Shown here in pieces: positions 19,283 through 28,209 of a DNA stretch of 64,000 nt. The notes below the pieces were generated by a model, which was not told the DNA's origin, did not search any database, and saw only the letters and a list, made by a program, of their open reading frames with translations. The stretch is from Marinobacterium weihaiense (lineage in GTDB: Bacteria > Pseudomonadota > Gammaproteobacteria > Pseudomonadales > Balneatricaceae): the NCBI RefSeq assembly GCF_019061305.1, contig NZ_JAHQZT010000006.1:124001-188000 (forward strand). The letters are read 5' to 3'. The position numbers and the translations under genes were made by a program. The stretch's first letter is position 1, and each line of letters begins with the position of its first letter.

Positions 19283-20260
19283 ATGGATAACATCATGAGC
19301 GAATCCCTGCAGCAAAAATTTGCCGACCCTCATCGCAGCGTCTGCTTTGTCGGAACCACTCCGCCCAAGGCCAGCACCGATGACATGCAGATGCAGGAAA
19401 TCGCTGATCGCCTGCTGGCGCGTCTGGATACCCTGGAATATGACGGCCTGATTGTCTACGACATTCAGGACGAGAGCAGCCGCATCGACACTCCGCGTCC
19501 TTTCCCGTACATGGAAACCCGTGATCCGCGCGAATATTCCAAGCTGCTGACCGCCAGCAGCCAGCGCCCGATCATTACCTACAAGAGCGTTGCCCAGCGC
19601 GACCGCACCGACTTCGAGCAGTGGTTAAGCGAAGCCTGGGATGACTACGGCATTCGCAACCTGGTGCTGGTGGGCAGTCCTTCGTCCGAAGGCGAGATCA
19701 AGTTGTCGCTGAATGACGCCTACGGCGCGCTCCAGTCACATGACAAGCCCTTTCACCTGGGCGGTGTCACCATTGCCGAGCGCCATGCCGTCAAAGGCAA
19801 CGAGCACCAGCGCCTGATCAGCAAAGTGGAAAGCGGCTGCGAGTTTTTCGTGTCCCAAGCGGTCTACAACTCCCAGGCCACCATCGACCTGCTGACCTCC
19901 TATGCGCGCAGCTGCCGCGAACAGAGTATTGTCCCCAAGCGCGTCATCCTGACCTTTACCCCCTGCGGCAGCGCCAAGACTCTTGAGTTCATGCAGTGGC
20001 TGGGCATCTCCGTGCCCGAAGCGACACGCTACCGCATTCTGGACGCAGAGACACCGTTGGCCGAGTCCGTGCGCATCTGCCAGAACAACCTGGAGCAGAT
20101 TCTGGATGCCTGCCTGCCACTGGGCCTGCCGATCGGACTGAACATCGAGAGCCTGACCAACCGCAAGGCCGAAATCGATGCCTCCATTCAACTGTATCAA
20201 CTGCTGAAGGCAACCCTGGACCTGCGCCTGGCCGAGCGTCGGCTCAACCAAGCCGGCTGA
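19283..20260 (+). CDS. Methylenetetrahydrofolate reductase-like protein
   Basis: A 325-residue protein with the MTHFR-type TIM-barrel pattern: an N-terminal strand FVGTTPPKAST, LIVYDIQDESSR, ITYKSVAQRD, NLVLVGSPSSEGE, LGGVTIAERH and GCEFFVSQAVYNSQATIDLL. The last two correspond to the folate/FAD-binding face of MetF. It differs from the classical MetF of about 290 residues in having a C-terminal helical extension and weak overall resemblance, so it may be a diverged reductase rather than the methionine-pathway enzyme. The ATG at 19283 has AAGGA only 2 nt away; the ATG at 19295 may be the real start. Its 3' end borders the accessory island. Confidence 0.75.
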   Translation: MDNIMSESLQQKFADPHRSVCFVGTTPPKASTDDMQMQEIADRLLARLDTLEYDGLIVYDIQDESSRIDTPRPFPYMETRDPREYSKLLTASSQRPIITYKSVAQRDRTDFEQWLSEAWDDYGIRNLVLVGSPSSEGEIKLSLNDAYGALQSHDKPFHLGGVTIAERHAVKGNEHQRLISKVESGCEFFVSQAVYNSQATIDLLTSYARSCREQSIVPKRVILTFTPCGSAKTLEFMQWLGISVPEATRYRILDAETPLAESVRICQNNLEQILDACLPLGLPIGLNIESLTNRKAEIDASIQLYQLLKATLDLRLAERRLNQAG

Positions 20261-20472
20261 ATATAACACCAGGGACAATTCCAATTGATGGGAGCGCCTG
20301 CCAATTGACATGCCTCCCCGGCCTCAAGGTTTCGGTTTGCCACCGTTAGGCGGAATAGCCGAGGGCACACTGAGGACGGGGTAAGGAGCCTTTCGCGCGT
20401 CGTGGTAAACCAAGCAAACGCTTACTGTTGATTTTTTATTTCCTAGAATAGTTAAGTGAAAAATCGTATGTG
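20261..20472. other. Left border of accessory island, no gene
   Basis: A gap of 212 bp between the MTHFR-like gene and the recombinase stop. It has a GC-rich left part and an AT-rich right part (TTGATTTTTTATTTCC around 20428). I looked for a tRNA or a direct repeat of the right border near 26843-26980 and found neither, so an attachment site is not demonstrated. Confidence 0.5.
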
Positions 20473-21465
20473 CTACACAGACGGGCCAGCAGCTAGTGGA
20501 TCATCGGCCACTGCCAGCAGGTCCTCCCCTTCAACCTGTTTCATCGTCGTCTCATCCTTGCCGTACTCGACCACAAAATCTTGTTCGTGCACATGGGTAT
20601 TGCGGACCTTACTATCGACCTCCGCTTCACTGACACCTGGTTTTATCATACTGCGGTCGCGCCGGCTGCGCGGGTCGCTATAGTCCAAAATCGATTTAGT
20701 GCCCTGATGCCCCATTATGTATGCAGCCTCTTTCCTGCTGCGTCGCTTTGCCTGTACGTCAGAACGCAGATCCGCGCCCAGCTGATGTCGAAATGAATAT
20801 AGGGTCGGCCTACCACGTTTGCGCCGCGGAAAAATCTTTGCCGTCATTCGGCTCCAGCGGGCCTGAATCGCTTCTATCAACTGCTTTGGATTTTTTCTGT
20901 AACCAGGCTCCGCTCTTATTATATCAATAGCGATCTTAATGGCTTCTCTACTCTTTTGCGAAACACATATATAGCGATCCAGCCCACGATCATCGTCCGA
21001 CCAAAACTTTGACCCTGGGACAAATATCCTACCGTCATCCATCATATTTATACCATGCATTTCATTAGGCCTACAGCCCAACTCCTGTGCTAGAATAAAT
21101 GCCGCATATAGCCCCTCTATACCGTGGTCATTTGGGTTATCTAGACGCTTATCGAGCTCAGTTTCAATTTTTTTCATATCAGACTCAGTGACCTTTTTCG
21201 GGCGACCGCTGGGTGGGCGATTAGGCAGGTTACGCGGCCACTGGGTGTCCTGTATACGTTTTACAGCATCGCTGTGCCCGAGTGATTTCTGATGCCAAGT
21301 CACCGCGGACCTGATCGCCATCCACGAATTTTTGCGATAATCTAACGTTGCAGCGCTCATTGCTTCAGCCAATCCTTTCGGTGTTGGGGGTGTATCGCCC
21401 AGGTATCGACCGTAAAACGCGACTGCTGTTCTGGTATACCGTGCTGCCGTTGTCTCATTGACCAT
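20473..21465 (-). CDS. Diverged tyrosine recombinase / integrase
   Basis: A 330-residue site-specific recombinase. The N-terminal part (about 1-90) looks like a core-binding domain. The catalytic domain has Arg132 in LAQELGCRPNEMHGI, then Tyr223-x-x-Arg226 in TLYSFRHQLGADL, His253 in YIMGHQGTKSI and the nucleophile Tyr262 in LDYSDP. The usual first His of box II is a Tyr, a variation seen in divergent members. The ATG start at 21465 follows GGAG at 10 nt. Codon and base use are AT-richer than the neighbours. No excisionase or phage gene is nearby; three IS elements follow, suggesting a decayed island. Confidence 0.85.
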   Translation of the reverse strand: MVNETTAARYTRTAVAFYGRYLGDTPPTPKGLAEAMSAATLDYRKNSWMAIRSAVTWHQKSLGHSDAVKRIQDTQWPRNLPNRPPSGRPKKVTESDMKKIETELDKRLDNPNDHGIEGLYAAFILAQELGCRPNEMHGINMMDDGRIFVPGSKFWSDDDRGLDRYICVSQKSREAIKIAIDIIRAEPGYRKNPKQLIEAIQARWSRMTAKIFPRRKRGRPTLYSFRHQLGADLRSDVQAKRRSRKEAAYIMGHQGTKSILDYSDPRSRRDRSMIKPGVSEAEVDSKVRNTHVHEQDFVVEYGKDETTMKQVEGEDLLAVADDPLAAGPSV

Positions 21466-22223
21466 GTTATATCACTCCGTTGTATCATGGCTCTCTATTC
21501 CACATGACTACCATGTCTTGCTTGGTACTACTGCTACGCTATAGCCTACGCGATCCTTCCTAAAACGCCACTTCTATAGAAGCTGAAACCAATCTCAGAA
21601 CAAGCATACTTAGTCTGATGGTACATATGCGTCAGACTAAGTAATTCATTTAAGTTCAATGGACTTTGTCTGATGCAAATAAACATGGTTATAAACCGGT
21701 CTTCAACGCTATACAGCCTTTTCCCTGAGTTATGAAAAATAGCACAAAGCGCCAAAGACGTATTGGTTACGCCATGAGGGCAATGCAACCCAGAGTTAAG
21801 ATGAGAAGCCTTTGCACTAACCCGTCAACATAGTGTTAGATAGCGTTTTAAATCAGCTTGAATCAAAATTTCAAATTAAACACGATGAGGCAAAATCGAA
21901 AGACTTTAAGTAATACTTTTCAGATGAAATTAGGATTTAGCTATTCTAAAACAGGTTTTTCTAGTTAAAAAACACCATCCTGTATGAAAATTAGCGAAAA
22001 TCTTAGCTAAAAACACTTCTTTAAATAACAACCCACAAAAACTTTCATAATGCTTGAAAAACTCGAAACACATACTGACTACTGAGAATAACGCATAGTG
22101 AATATTATAAATAAATATCAAGATATCTTTCAGTCTCAGATAAAGCGAGCCGAGACCGTTAACCCGCACTTGCTCTATTCATGCGGATAATGACTGCATA
22201 ATCAATAAGCCAATGATGCACCA
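21466..22223. other. AT-rich non-coding stretch of the island
   Basis: A stretch of 758 bp with no convincing gene. Two frames of about 80 codons on the minus strand (21546-21788 and 21930-22169) have no recognisable domain and only weak ribosome sites; I do not call them. It contains a strong palindrome at 21609-21641 and is much richer in A/T than the core genome around it, as expected for horizontally acquired DNA. Confidence 0.6.
21609..21675. promoter_or_regulatory. Palindrome and repeated GTCTGATG octamers upstream of the recombinase
   Basis: CTTAGTCTGA (21609-21618) and TCAGACTAAG (21632-21641) are perfect 10-bp arms with a 13-nt spacer. A GTCTGA(T/C)G octamer occurs at 21613-21620, inverted at 21630-21637, and again at 21668-21675. 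The arrangement looks like an operator or recombinase arm-site cluster about 150 bp upstream of the recombinase gene. Confidence 0.4.
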
Positions 22224-24145
22224 AGAATTCCCGAGTTCGACAGTTAGCTTTATAACTTATTGATTCGTATAGATAGCACTGCAAAATGCTCCACTACACG
22301 ATCAGGTTATCGGTGCCAACGCTGGGGTTTTCGATACTGAGGGCCTTGAAGATATCCAGCTGCTCACGGCTCATACTGGACACACCTGTCACGGTGCTGC
22401 CACCGAGGGTGGCCTGGTGATATTGGATACTCCGCAACTGCTCCAGTGCCCGCATGGGTGAGTGTTCAGAGCCTGCTGCCTTTAAGCGCATCCGCATCAC
22501 GCGGTGCAGAACCAAAGCAATAAAGCAGATCATGGCATGGGCTCTGATCCGCTCTGGCAGCCGGTGGTACACTGGGCCGATTTCGATATCCGATTTCAGC
22601 GCCTTGAAGCCTCGCTCGATGTCTGCCAGTGATTTGTAGTGTTTGACCACCTCTGTTGGCGACAAGTCCTGGACGTTAGTGACCAGCAGCAGCTTGCCAT
22701 CCATCAGTCGCGCACGCTTCAGGGCTTTTTCGTCAATATCGTAGCTGAACAACTCACTTTTCAGGTCAATACGCACGATTTTTGCCAACGAAGATTCACT
22801 GACCTCTTTGTATAAACGGGCTGTTGCACCACCATCAGACAGCTTGCGACCGCGTGTGGTCTTGCCTTCATCCTGCCGGATAAGCTTCTCGGTCAGGCGC
22901 TGTGCTTCCTCTTCGATCGCGTTGATTCTGGCATCACGGGCCGCGGTTTCATCGGCGGCACGTACGGGATCGTGGGCTACGATCAGGCGCTGCTCCTGCC
23001 ACTGAGTCTCTGTGATCACTTCCGCGTCGGCGGAGTCAAAAACCGTGCGCTGCAACGGCTCCAGGATCGGTTCGAAGTCACTATAACGACGCCCGGGAAC
23101 CGCCAGAATAAACTCAACCGGTTGACCGTTCAGCAGCGTCATCTGCTTCAGCTCATCCAGGTTGTCGACCGACAGTAACCCACGGTCTGCAACCACGACA
23201 ATGCGCTTAACCGGGAAGCGCTCAATGATCGTTTTCAGGGTGGGCTGAAGGGTTTTGACTTCTGCGGTGTTGCCTTCAAACACCTCGTGGTACAGCGGCA
23301 GTCCTTCGGCCGTCTGAACCATACCCAGCATGACCTGTCGACGGATGCCACCGTCCTTGGAGCGCCCGTACTGCCTGAGTTCTTCGTCCTGTTCGGTCAG
23401 GCCTTCAGCGCGAATGGTCGTCATATCGTAGAAGACGACTGACAGCTCCTGATCGATCAACGGACGCAGCAGTTCAGTGACTTTGTCATTGACGGCATCA
23501 CGTTGGGTATTGAGCGCATCCATTGCCCGCAACAGATGCTGATGGTCAACTTTTTTGATACTACCAACGCCGGGAACACATACAGTCTCCAGCCAGCGCA
23601 GCACGCCCAGCTTGGAGTCGGGCGAGGTCAGGCGATTCATGACCATAATGCGGATCAAGGCTTCGATCTGGATGCTGTGACGCGTGCCGCGGAAGGCCTT
23701 GCGCAGCTGTTCAAAGCCGAGAGCATTCCAGAGCTGAGTCAGTGCCCAGACATCACCCAAGGCACGAGATGACTCAAAGCTGACTGCGGGCTTATCCGGC
23801 AGCGATCGCCCGGTAATCCGGCACAGACCTTCGACCACGGACTCCAGCTCATCACCGAGCTTGTCGAGACGGCCGAGGGTCGCAATTGTGCGTTGTTTTG
23901 GGCGGCCGTTCTCGTCTCGATAGGCTTCAACGAGCTGCACATACTTGCGAGGGCCGGACTTGGTGACTTTGACGTACATGCCATGACTTTATCACCTATT
24001 GGATACCTTTAAAACGGAAAAGATATCCACAGGCATGCCACTACAGGGTTTTAGGCTACCAAAAAGCGGAAACCCGCATGAATACTGGGCTGGGGTGTGC
24101 AAAACAGACGATTTTCAGTGGATAACTGTCGAACTCGGGAGAATT
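22224..24145 (-). mobile_element. Complete IS1634-family insertion sequence with 6-bp target duplication
   Basis: The element runs 22230-24139 (1910 bp). The terminal inverted repeat CCCGAGTTCGACAGTTA is perfect over 17 bp at 22230-22246 and 24123-24139. The flanks carry AGAATT at 22224-22229 and 24140-24145, a perfect 6-bp duplication. The single transposase gene is intact. Both ends and the target duplication being undamaged argue for a recent insertion. Confidence 0.93.
22294..23979 (-). CDS. IS1634-family transposase
   Basis: A 561-residue DDE transposase of the IS4 superfamily. The N-terminal part (MYVKVTKSGPRKYVQLVEAYRDENGRP) is typical of IS1634/IS1549 enzymes. The catalytic acids are recognisable in VVFYDMTTIRAEGL (first Asp), RIVVVADRGLLS (second Asp) and LADIERGFKALKSDIEIGPVYHRL (Glu within the Y-x2-R/K-like signature). 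The length equals that of complete family members and the frame is unbroken, so it is probably active. Confidence 0.93.
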   Translation of the reverse strand: MYVKVTKSGPRKYVQLVEAYRDENGRPKQRTIATLGRLDKLGDELESVVEGLCRITGRSLPDKPAVSFESSRALGDVWALTQLWNALGFEQLRKAFRGTRHSIQIEALIRIMVMNRLTSPDSKLGVLRWLETVCVPGVGSIKKVDHQHLLRAMDALNTQRDAVNDKVTELLRPLIDQELSVVFYDMTTIRAEGLTEQDEELRQYGRSKDGGIRRQVMLGMVQTAEGLPLYHEVFEGNTAEVKTLQPTLKTIIERFPVKRIVVVADRGLLSVDNLDELKQMTLLNGQPVEFILAVPGRRYSDFEPILEPLQRTVFDSADAEVITETQWQEQRLIVAHDPVRAADETAARDARINAIEEEAQRLTEKLIRQDEGKTTRGRKLSDGGATARLYKEVSESSLAKIVRIDLKSELFSYDIDEKALKRARLMDGKLLLVTNVQDLSPTEVVKHYKSLADIERGFKALKSDIEIGPVYHRLPERIRAHAMICFIALVLHRVMRMRLKAAGSEHSPMRALEQLRSIQYHQATLGGSTVTGVSSMSREQLDIFKALSIENPSVGTDNLIV

Positions 24146-24448
<303 letters not shown>

Positions 24449-25550
24449 TATTAACCAGGTGGTAATTTACATCTGATATAGTGCTTGCATGAATACAGAC
24501 GCACGTAAGCTCAGCACAGAGCAACAAGAACTTCTCAGGCAGAAAGCGATTCGACTCCGCGAGAAGGGCAAAACCTTCCGCCAGATTGGTCAGCTTCTTG
24601 ACGTCCACCCCGACACCGTTGGGCGCTGGTACAAGCGCTATCAAGCGGGTGGTGCCAAGGCCATCGCGGTTCAAAAGCGCGACCCCAAAAACAAGCCTCG
24701 GCGGTTGACCGAAAAGCAGGAGCAACGTGTCATCGAGGCGATGCGTGACCAGATGCCCGACCATCACAAGCTTGGCTTTGCGCTTTGGACACGGCGCGCG
24801 ATTACTCAGTTGATCAAGCAGTTCTGGGGCATTGATATCCCGGTCCGCACGATGGGCGATTACCTCAAGCGCTGGGGTTTCACGCCCCAGAAGCCATTGA
24901 AGAAAGCGCGGGAGCAGAACCCGTCCCGCGTTGAAGCCTGGCTGAAGGAGGAATACCCGCAGATTCAGGCCCGTGCCAAAGCAGAGAACGCCCAGATTTT
25001 CTGGGGTGACGAGACGGGTATCAAAAACAATACCCAGCACGGTCGCAGCTATGCCCCGAAGGGGCAGACCCCGGTGCAACCTTTGCCGGCCAAGCGTGTA
25101 TCGCTCAACATGATCTCGGCGATCACCAACCAGGGCACTGTACGATTCATGCTCTACGAGTCGACCATGACCGCCAAGGTCCTGAAGAAATTTCTGCGCG
25201 CGCTGATCGAATCGACGCCTGGTAAGGTCTTTCTGATCCTGGATAACTTGCGGGTACACCACGCCAAGGTCGTGAAACGCTGGCTGGAGCGCAAGACAGT
25301 CAAACGCTATCTGGAAGTATTCTTCCTGCCAGCCTACTCCCCGGAGTTGAATCCGGATGAATACCTTAACTGTGACCTGAAAGGCATGGTGCATAGTGGG
25401 CCTGCTGCTCGCTCTGTTGACGATCTGAAGAAGCGCACGCGATCATGCATGCTGACGCTTCAACGCCGTCCTGAACGAGTGAAAAAATACTTTGATGCTG
25501 AGCATATCGCCTATGCCGCATAAAAGACCTAAATTGCCGCCGGGTTAATA
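24449..25550 (+). mobile_element. Complete IS630-family insertion sequence with TA target duplication
   Basis: The element runs 24451-25548 (1098 bp). The imperfect inverted repeats TTAACCAGGTGGTAATTTA (24451-24469) and, reversed, TTAACCCGGCGGCAATTTA (25530-25548) match at 16 of 19 positions. Both ends are flanked by the dinucleotide TA (24449-24450 and 25549-25550), the hallmark target of IS630/Tc1-type elements. Confidence 0.92.
24489..25523 (+). CDS. IS630-family transposase
   Basis: A 344-residue intact transposase. The N-terminal helix-turn-helix pair (KGKTFRQIGQLLDVHPDTVGRWYKRYQAGG) and a winged-helix segment (MGDYLKRWGFTPQKPLKKARE) bind the ends. The DDE core has Asp in IFWGDETGIKNN, Asp in FLILDNLRVHHAKVV and Glu in LPAYSPELNPDEYLN. 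All catalytic acids and full family length are present. It lies inside the inverted repeats and probably uses a promoter near the left end. Confidence 0.95.
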   Translation: MNTDARKLSTEQQELLRQKAIRLREKGKTFRQIGQLLDVHPDTVGRWYKRYQAGGAKAIAVQKRDPKNKPRRLTEKQEQRVIEAMRDQMPDHHKLGFALWTRRAITQLIKQFWGIDIPVRTMGDYLKRWGFTPQKPLKKAREQNPSRVEAWLKEEYPQIQARAKAENAQIFWGDETGIKNNTQHGRSYAPKGQTPVQPLPAKRVSLNMISAITNQGTVRFMLYESTMTAKVLKKFLRALIESTPGKVFLILDNLRVHHAKVVKRWLERKTVKRYLEVFFLPAYSPELNPDEYLNCDLKGMVHSGPAARSVDDLKKRTRSCMLTLQRRPERVKKYFDAEHIAYAA

Positions 25551-25611
25551 ATATCGCCAAAGTAACTGCCTGAACCCTAGGCTTGTATATTTGCAGCCCT
25601 GATCCGAGTGG

Positions 25612-26843
25612 CACAGTACACCAGGGTGAGAGCGTGAACATTTTTTAAGCATGTATCACTTTCTCAAGATAGCCAACGTCCATTGCAGCCAGTCGTTGTT
25701 TGCGACGGATGCCGGCTTTCCTAGTCGTTTCCCGGCGCAACTGATTGAGGGCGACATGGCGTAGCGTGGCCAGATTGTTGGCACCGTGGCCCCGACTGAT
25801 TTTGCAGGCACCCTCACGCAACGCGACATCCAGGACCCAGTGCAGACGATTTTCAATATCCCAGTGACTGCGCACGCTATGGGCGAACGCCTCTTCGCTC
25901 AGCACGGCTGAACTGATGTAGTAACGGTATTGCAGCTCTTCCTTGCCTGCCTTGTTGCGGCTGTAGCGCAAGGCCACGCCGACCGTTTTAAGGCCGGGCC
26001 AGTGCGGAAGTCCGGCGATCTCACCCGCATCGAGAACATGATGCTCACGGTATTCCTGGCGGCCGTGACCACTCTCAATCTGGCGATGCCTAGGCTCGTC
26101 AGCTGAGCCGAAAGCGGAGCGGATAGCCTGGTACAGCGTCTTTTGGTTGCCCTTAACGGCCTGCAGGTAGTCACCCTTTTTGTCGAGTATGGTCTGTGCG
26201 ATCGTCCGCTGGCAGCCCATCGCGTCCAGCGTCACCAGGCTGTCTTGGAGGTCAAGCAATGACAACAGTTCAGGAATAGCATTGATTTCATTGGATTTTT
26301 CCTCGGTCTTCCATTGCCCCATCACCACACCATTGGCCGTCGCGAAAGCACTGACGATATGGATGGTCGATTGCCGATCTCCGGGGCGATAGGAGCTGCG
26401 CAGGGTTTTGCCATCCACGGCAATGACCTGCCGCTCCGTGTTGGCTTCGGTGTCTTTCATCCATTGGATTAAGCTGCTTTGCAGCGCCTCGGGCTCAATC
26501 CGGCTCAGCACCCGGGCGATGGTGTCATGAATCGGGATACCGTTCTCATAGCCGCCATAGCGCTTCAGCCAGTCGAGCCGAGCATGACCAAAGTCTTCGA
26601 TTTCCTCCCAGCCTTCACAGCCCGCGATGACGGCGGTGATCGTCATAAAGAGGATATCGAACAGCGGATAGGTGATTTTGGCGGCTTGGCGCGTATCGGT
26701 GATGCCAGCCAGGTGTTGGGCAAGAACAGTGAGGCTCATGGTCTGGTTCGCAAAAGCGCCCATCAGACCACATCGGGTCAACCGAAGGAAAGTGTCAGCG
26801 CTGATCTGGTTGTTTTTTCACGCTCTCGCCCTGCACAGTACAC
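25612..26843 (-). mobile_element. Complete ISAs1-family insertion sequence with 10-bp target duplication
   Basis: The element runs 25622-26833 (1212 bp). The ends are CAGGGTGAGAGCGTGAA (25622-25638) and, inverted, CAGGGCGAGAGCGTGAA (26817-26833), 16 of 17 matching. CACAGTACAC is repeated directly at 25612-25621 and 26834-26843, a perfect 10-bp duplication in the range known for this family. Confidence 0.94.
25645..26739 (-). CDS. ISAs1-family (H-repeat-associated type) transposase
   Basis: A 364-residue DDE transposase. The N-terminal signature SLTVLAQHLAGITDTRQAAK leads into LFDILFMTITAVIAGCEGWEEIEDFGHARLDWLKRYGGYENGIPIHDTIARVL, typical of the family. The catalytic Asp is in VIAVDGKTLRSSY, the second in LVTLDAMGCQRTIA and the Glu in VRSHWDIENRLHWVLDVALREG. 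The frame is open to a TTG at 26781 with another ATG at 26763. I choose the ATG at 26739 from the usual family N-terminus, but no ribosome site decides it. Apparently intact. Confidence 0.92.
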   Translation of the reverse strand: MSLTVLAQHLAGITDTRQAAKITYPLFDILFMTITAVIAGCEGWEEIEDFGHARLDWLKRYGGYENGIPIHDTIARVLSRIEPEALQSSLIQWMKDTEANTERQVIAVDGKTLRSSYRPGDRQSTIHIVSAFATANGVVMGQWKTEEKSNEINAIPELLSLLDLQDSLVTLDAMGCQRTIAQTILDKKGDYLQAVKGNQKTLYQAIRSAFGSADEPRHRQIESGHGRQEYREHHVLDAGEIAGLPHWPGLKTVGVALRYSRNKAGKEELQYRYYISSAVLSEEAFAHSVRSHWDIENRLHWVLDVALREGACKISRGHGANNLATLRHVALNQLRRETTRKAGIRRKQRLAAMDVGYLEKVIHA

Positions 26844-26982
26844 CTTGTGGCTTACTACGGAATTAATAGGCGATTGTCAGAACCTGCTTCACCAGCGCAG
26901 TATTTGGTGACAGAAACACGGCCCAGCTAACAGGTTTACAGAAAAAAGTTCACTGCAGTGATGTATTCCATAGCGTTACGGA
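26844..26982. other. Right border of the island, no gene
   Basis: About 139 bp between the ISAs1 target duplication and the stop of the protease gene. No gene, no T-run terminator and no repeat of the left border was seen. Confidence 0.45.
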
Positions 26983-27723
26983 TTATGAAGAGGGACGCGA
27001 GGACGCTTCGGCCAGCAGTTCCTTTTTGGCTTGTGCCAGCTCGCGATATCGATCGGCGTGCCAGATCACGACCTTGCGCTGCATGTCGATCTCGTATTTC
27101 AATCGGCCCAGAATATCCATACCCAACAGGCCATCATAGCCGGGGTTGGTCGAGGGCTCGATCACCATCACTTCTGATTTTCCCTGATCCACCGGCCCGA
27201 AGCTGATGCCATCAACCGGCAGCAGCCGGGTCGGAATGCGTGCGCCACCCACGACCTGGGCATAGCCGCCTGGCTTGGACAATCCACCAAGACGACTGAT
27301 GGCCGACTGGTGCACAACGGTACGGCTGGCACCGGTATCCACGATCAAGTTGACAGTTTGCGTGTTACCCAAATGACGCAAGGTTACCGGTATCTTGACA
27401 CTGTTGCCCCGCACATCCGCACGCTGCTCCAGGCTGGCCATTTCCCGCTCAATGGCGGCCAGCCGGCCCTGGGTACCCTTCTGAGCGGCCAGACGGCTGA
27501 GTGTTTGCTGACGACGCTCACGCTCGGCTCGGCTGAGCGTTTCGGATTCCTCCTTGCGTGCCTGGGTTTGTTCGCGAAAACGGGGGGGAATCTGACTTTG
27601 GCGGTCCACATAAACCTTCCGTCCACGATCATCCGTGTAGTGATAGATTTCAGCAACGGCAGACGCCACCCACACCGATTGCACGACACACAAGGCACCG
27701 GCTGCAAGACACTTCAGTTTCAT
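26983..27723 (-). CDS. Exported retropepsin-like aspartic protease with DUF4124 domain
   Basis: A 246-residue protein with a signal peptide (residues 1-24, ending SAVAE). A DUF4124 segment follows (IYHYTDDRGRKVYVDRQSQIPPRF), then a charged coiled coil (about 55-100) and a single-chain retropepsin-like domain (about 105-220). The catalytic triplet is in VNLIVDTGASRTVVHQSAI and the second family motif is GYDGLLGMDILGRLKYEID. Family members act as dimers, since each chain carries one DTG. It is exported to the periplasm and its substrate is unknown. It lies upstream of the island in its own transcription direction, 33 bp after yciH. Confidence 0.88.
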   Translation of the reverse strand: MKLKCLAAGALCVVQSVWVASAVAEIYHYTDDRGRKVYVDRQSQIPPRFREQTQARKEESETLSRAERERRQQTLSRLAAQKGTQGRLAAIEREMASLEQRADVRGNSVKIPVTLRHLGNTQTVNLIVDTGASRTVVHQSAISRLGGLSKPGGYAQVVGGARIPTRLLPVDGISFGPVDQGKSEVMVIEPSTNPGYDGLLGMDILGRLKYEIDMQRKVVIWHADRYRELAQAKKELLAEASSRPSS

Positions 27724-27755
27724 CCCTGTCCACTCCCTTTATTCTATTGGCAGGC

Positions 27756-28130
27756 TTATCCTCCGGCGAGCTTGACCTGGTAACCGGCCGCCTCCAGCTC
27801 AGCCTTGAGCACCTCGCGGTGATCACCTTGAATCTCGATGATACCGTTCTTCACGGCACCACCGGTGCCACACCGCTGCTTCAGCTTTTTAGCGAGTTGT
27901 TTCAACTCTTTCTCGACCAAGGGAATACCACTGACCGTGGTCACACCCTTGCCCTTGCGGCCACTGGTTTCACGGCGAATGCGCACCACCCCATCCAGTG
28001 ATGCCACGCGCTCGGCTTCAGCCTGATCATCACACCGACAGGCCTCCAGCGCTTCGCCACAGTCCGGACAGTGACGCCCGGTTTCCGTTGAGTACACCAG
28101 ACCACCCAACTGATCACGTAAACTTGCCAT
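27756..28130 (-). CDS. yciH: SUI1/eIF1-like translation factor YciH
   Basis: A 124-residue bacterial SUI1-domain protein. The zinc-knuckle-like N-terminal region HCPDCGEALEACRCD precedes the domain VVRIRRETSGRKGKGVTTVSGIPLVEKELKQLAKKLKQRCGTGGAVKNGIIEIQGDHREVL, which matches eIF1/YciH throughout. YciH acts at the ribosome on start-site fidelity and on translation under stress. The ATG at 28130 is the family start. Confidence 0.95.
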   Translation of the reverse strand: MASLRDQLGGLVYSTETGRHCPDCGEALEACRCDDQAEAERVASLDGVVRIRRETSGRKGKGVTTVSGIPLVEKELKQLAKKLKQRCGTGGAVKNGIIEIQGDHREVLKAELEAAGYQVKLAGG

Positions 28131-28209
28131 ACTGCTACAACTCTTTTCCTGCGTTAAATCATGATTGCGGATGATAGCAGCTCACGCCCGCTGCTGCGCA
28201 GCACCAGAA

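Noticed and set aside
20261-20472. tRNA or att core at the island edge
   Set aside because: No cloverleaf and no direct repeat with the right border were found by eye.
21546-22169. Two frames of about 80 codons in the AT-rich island
   Set aside because: No recognisable domain, weak ribosome sites and AT-rich composition in which chance frames are common.
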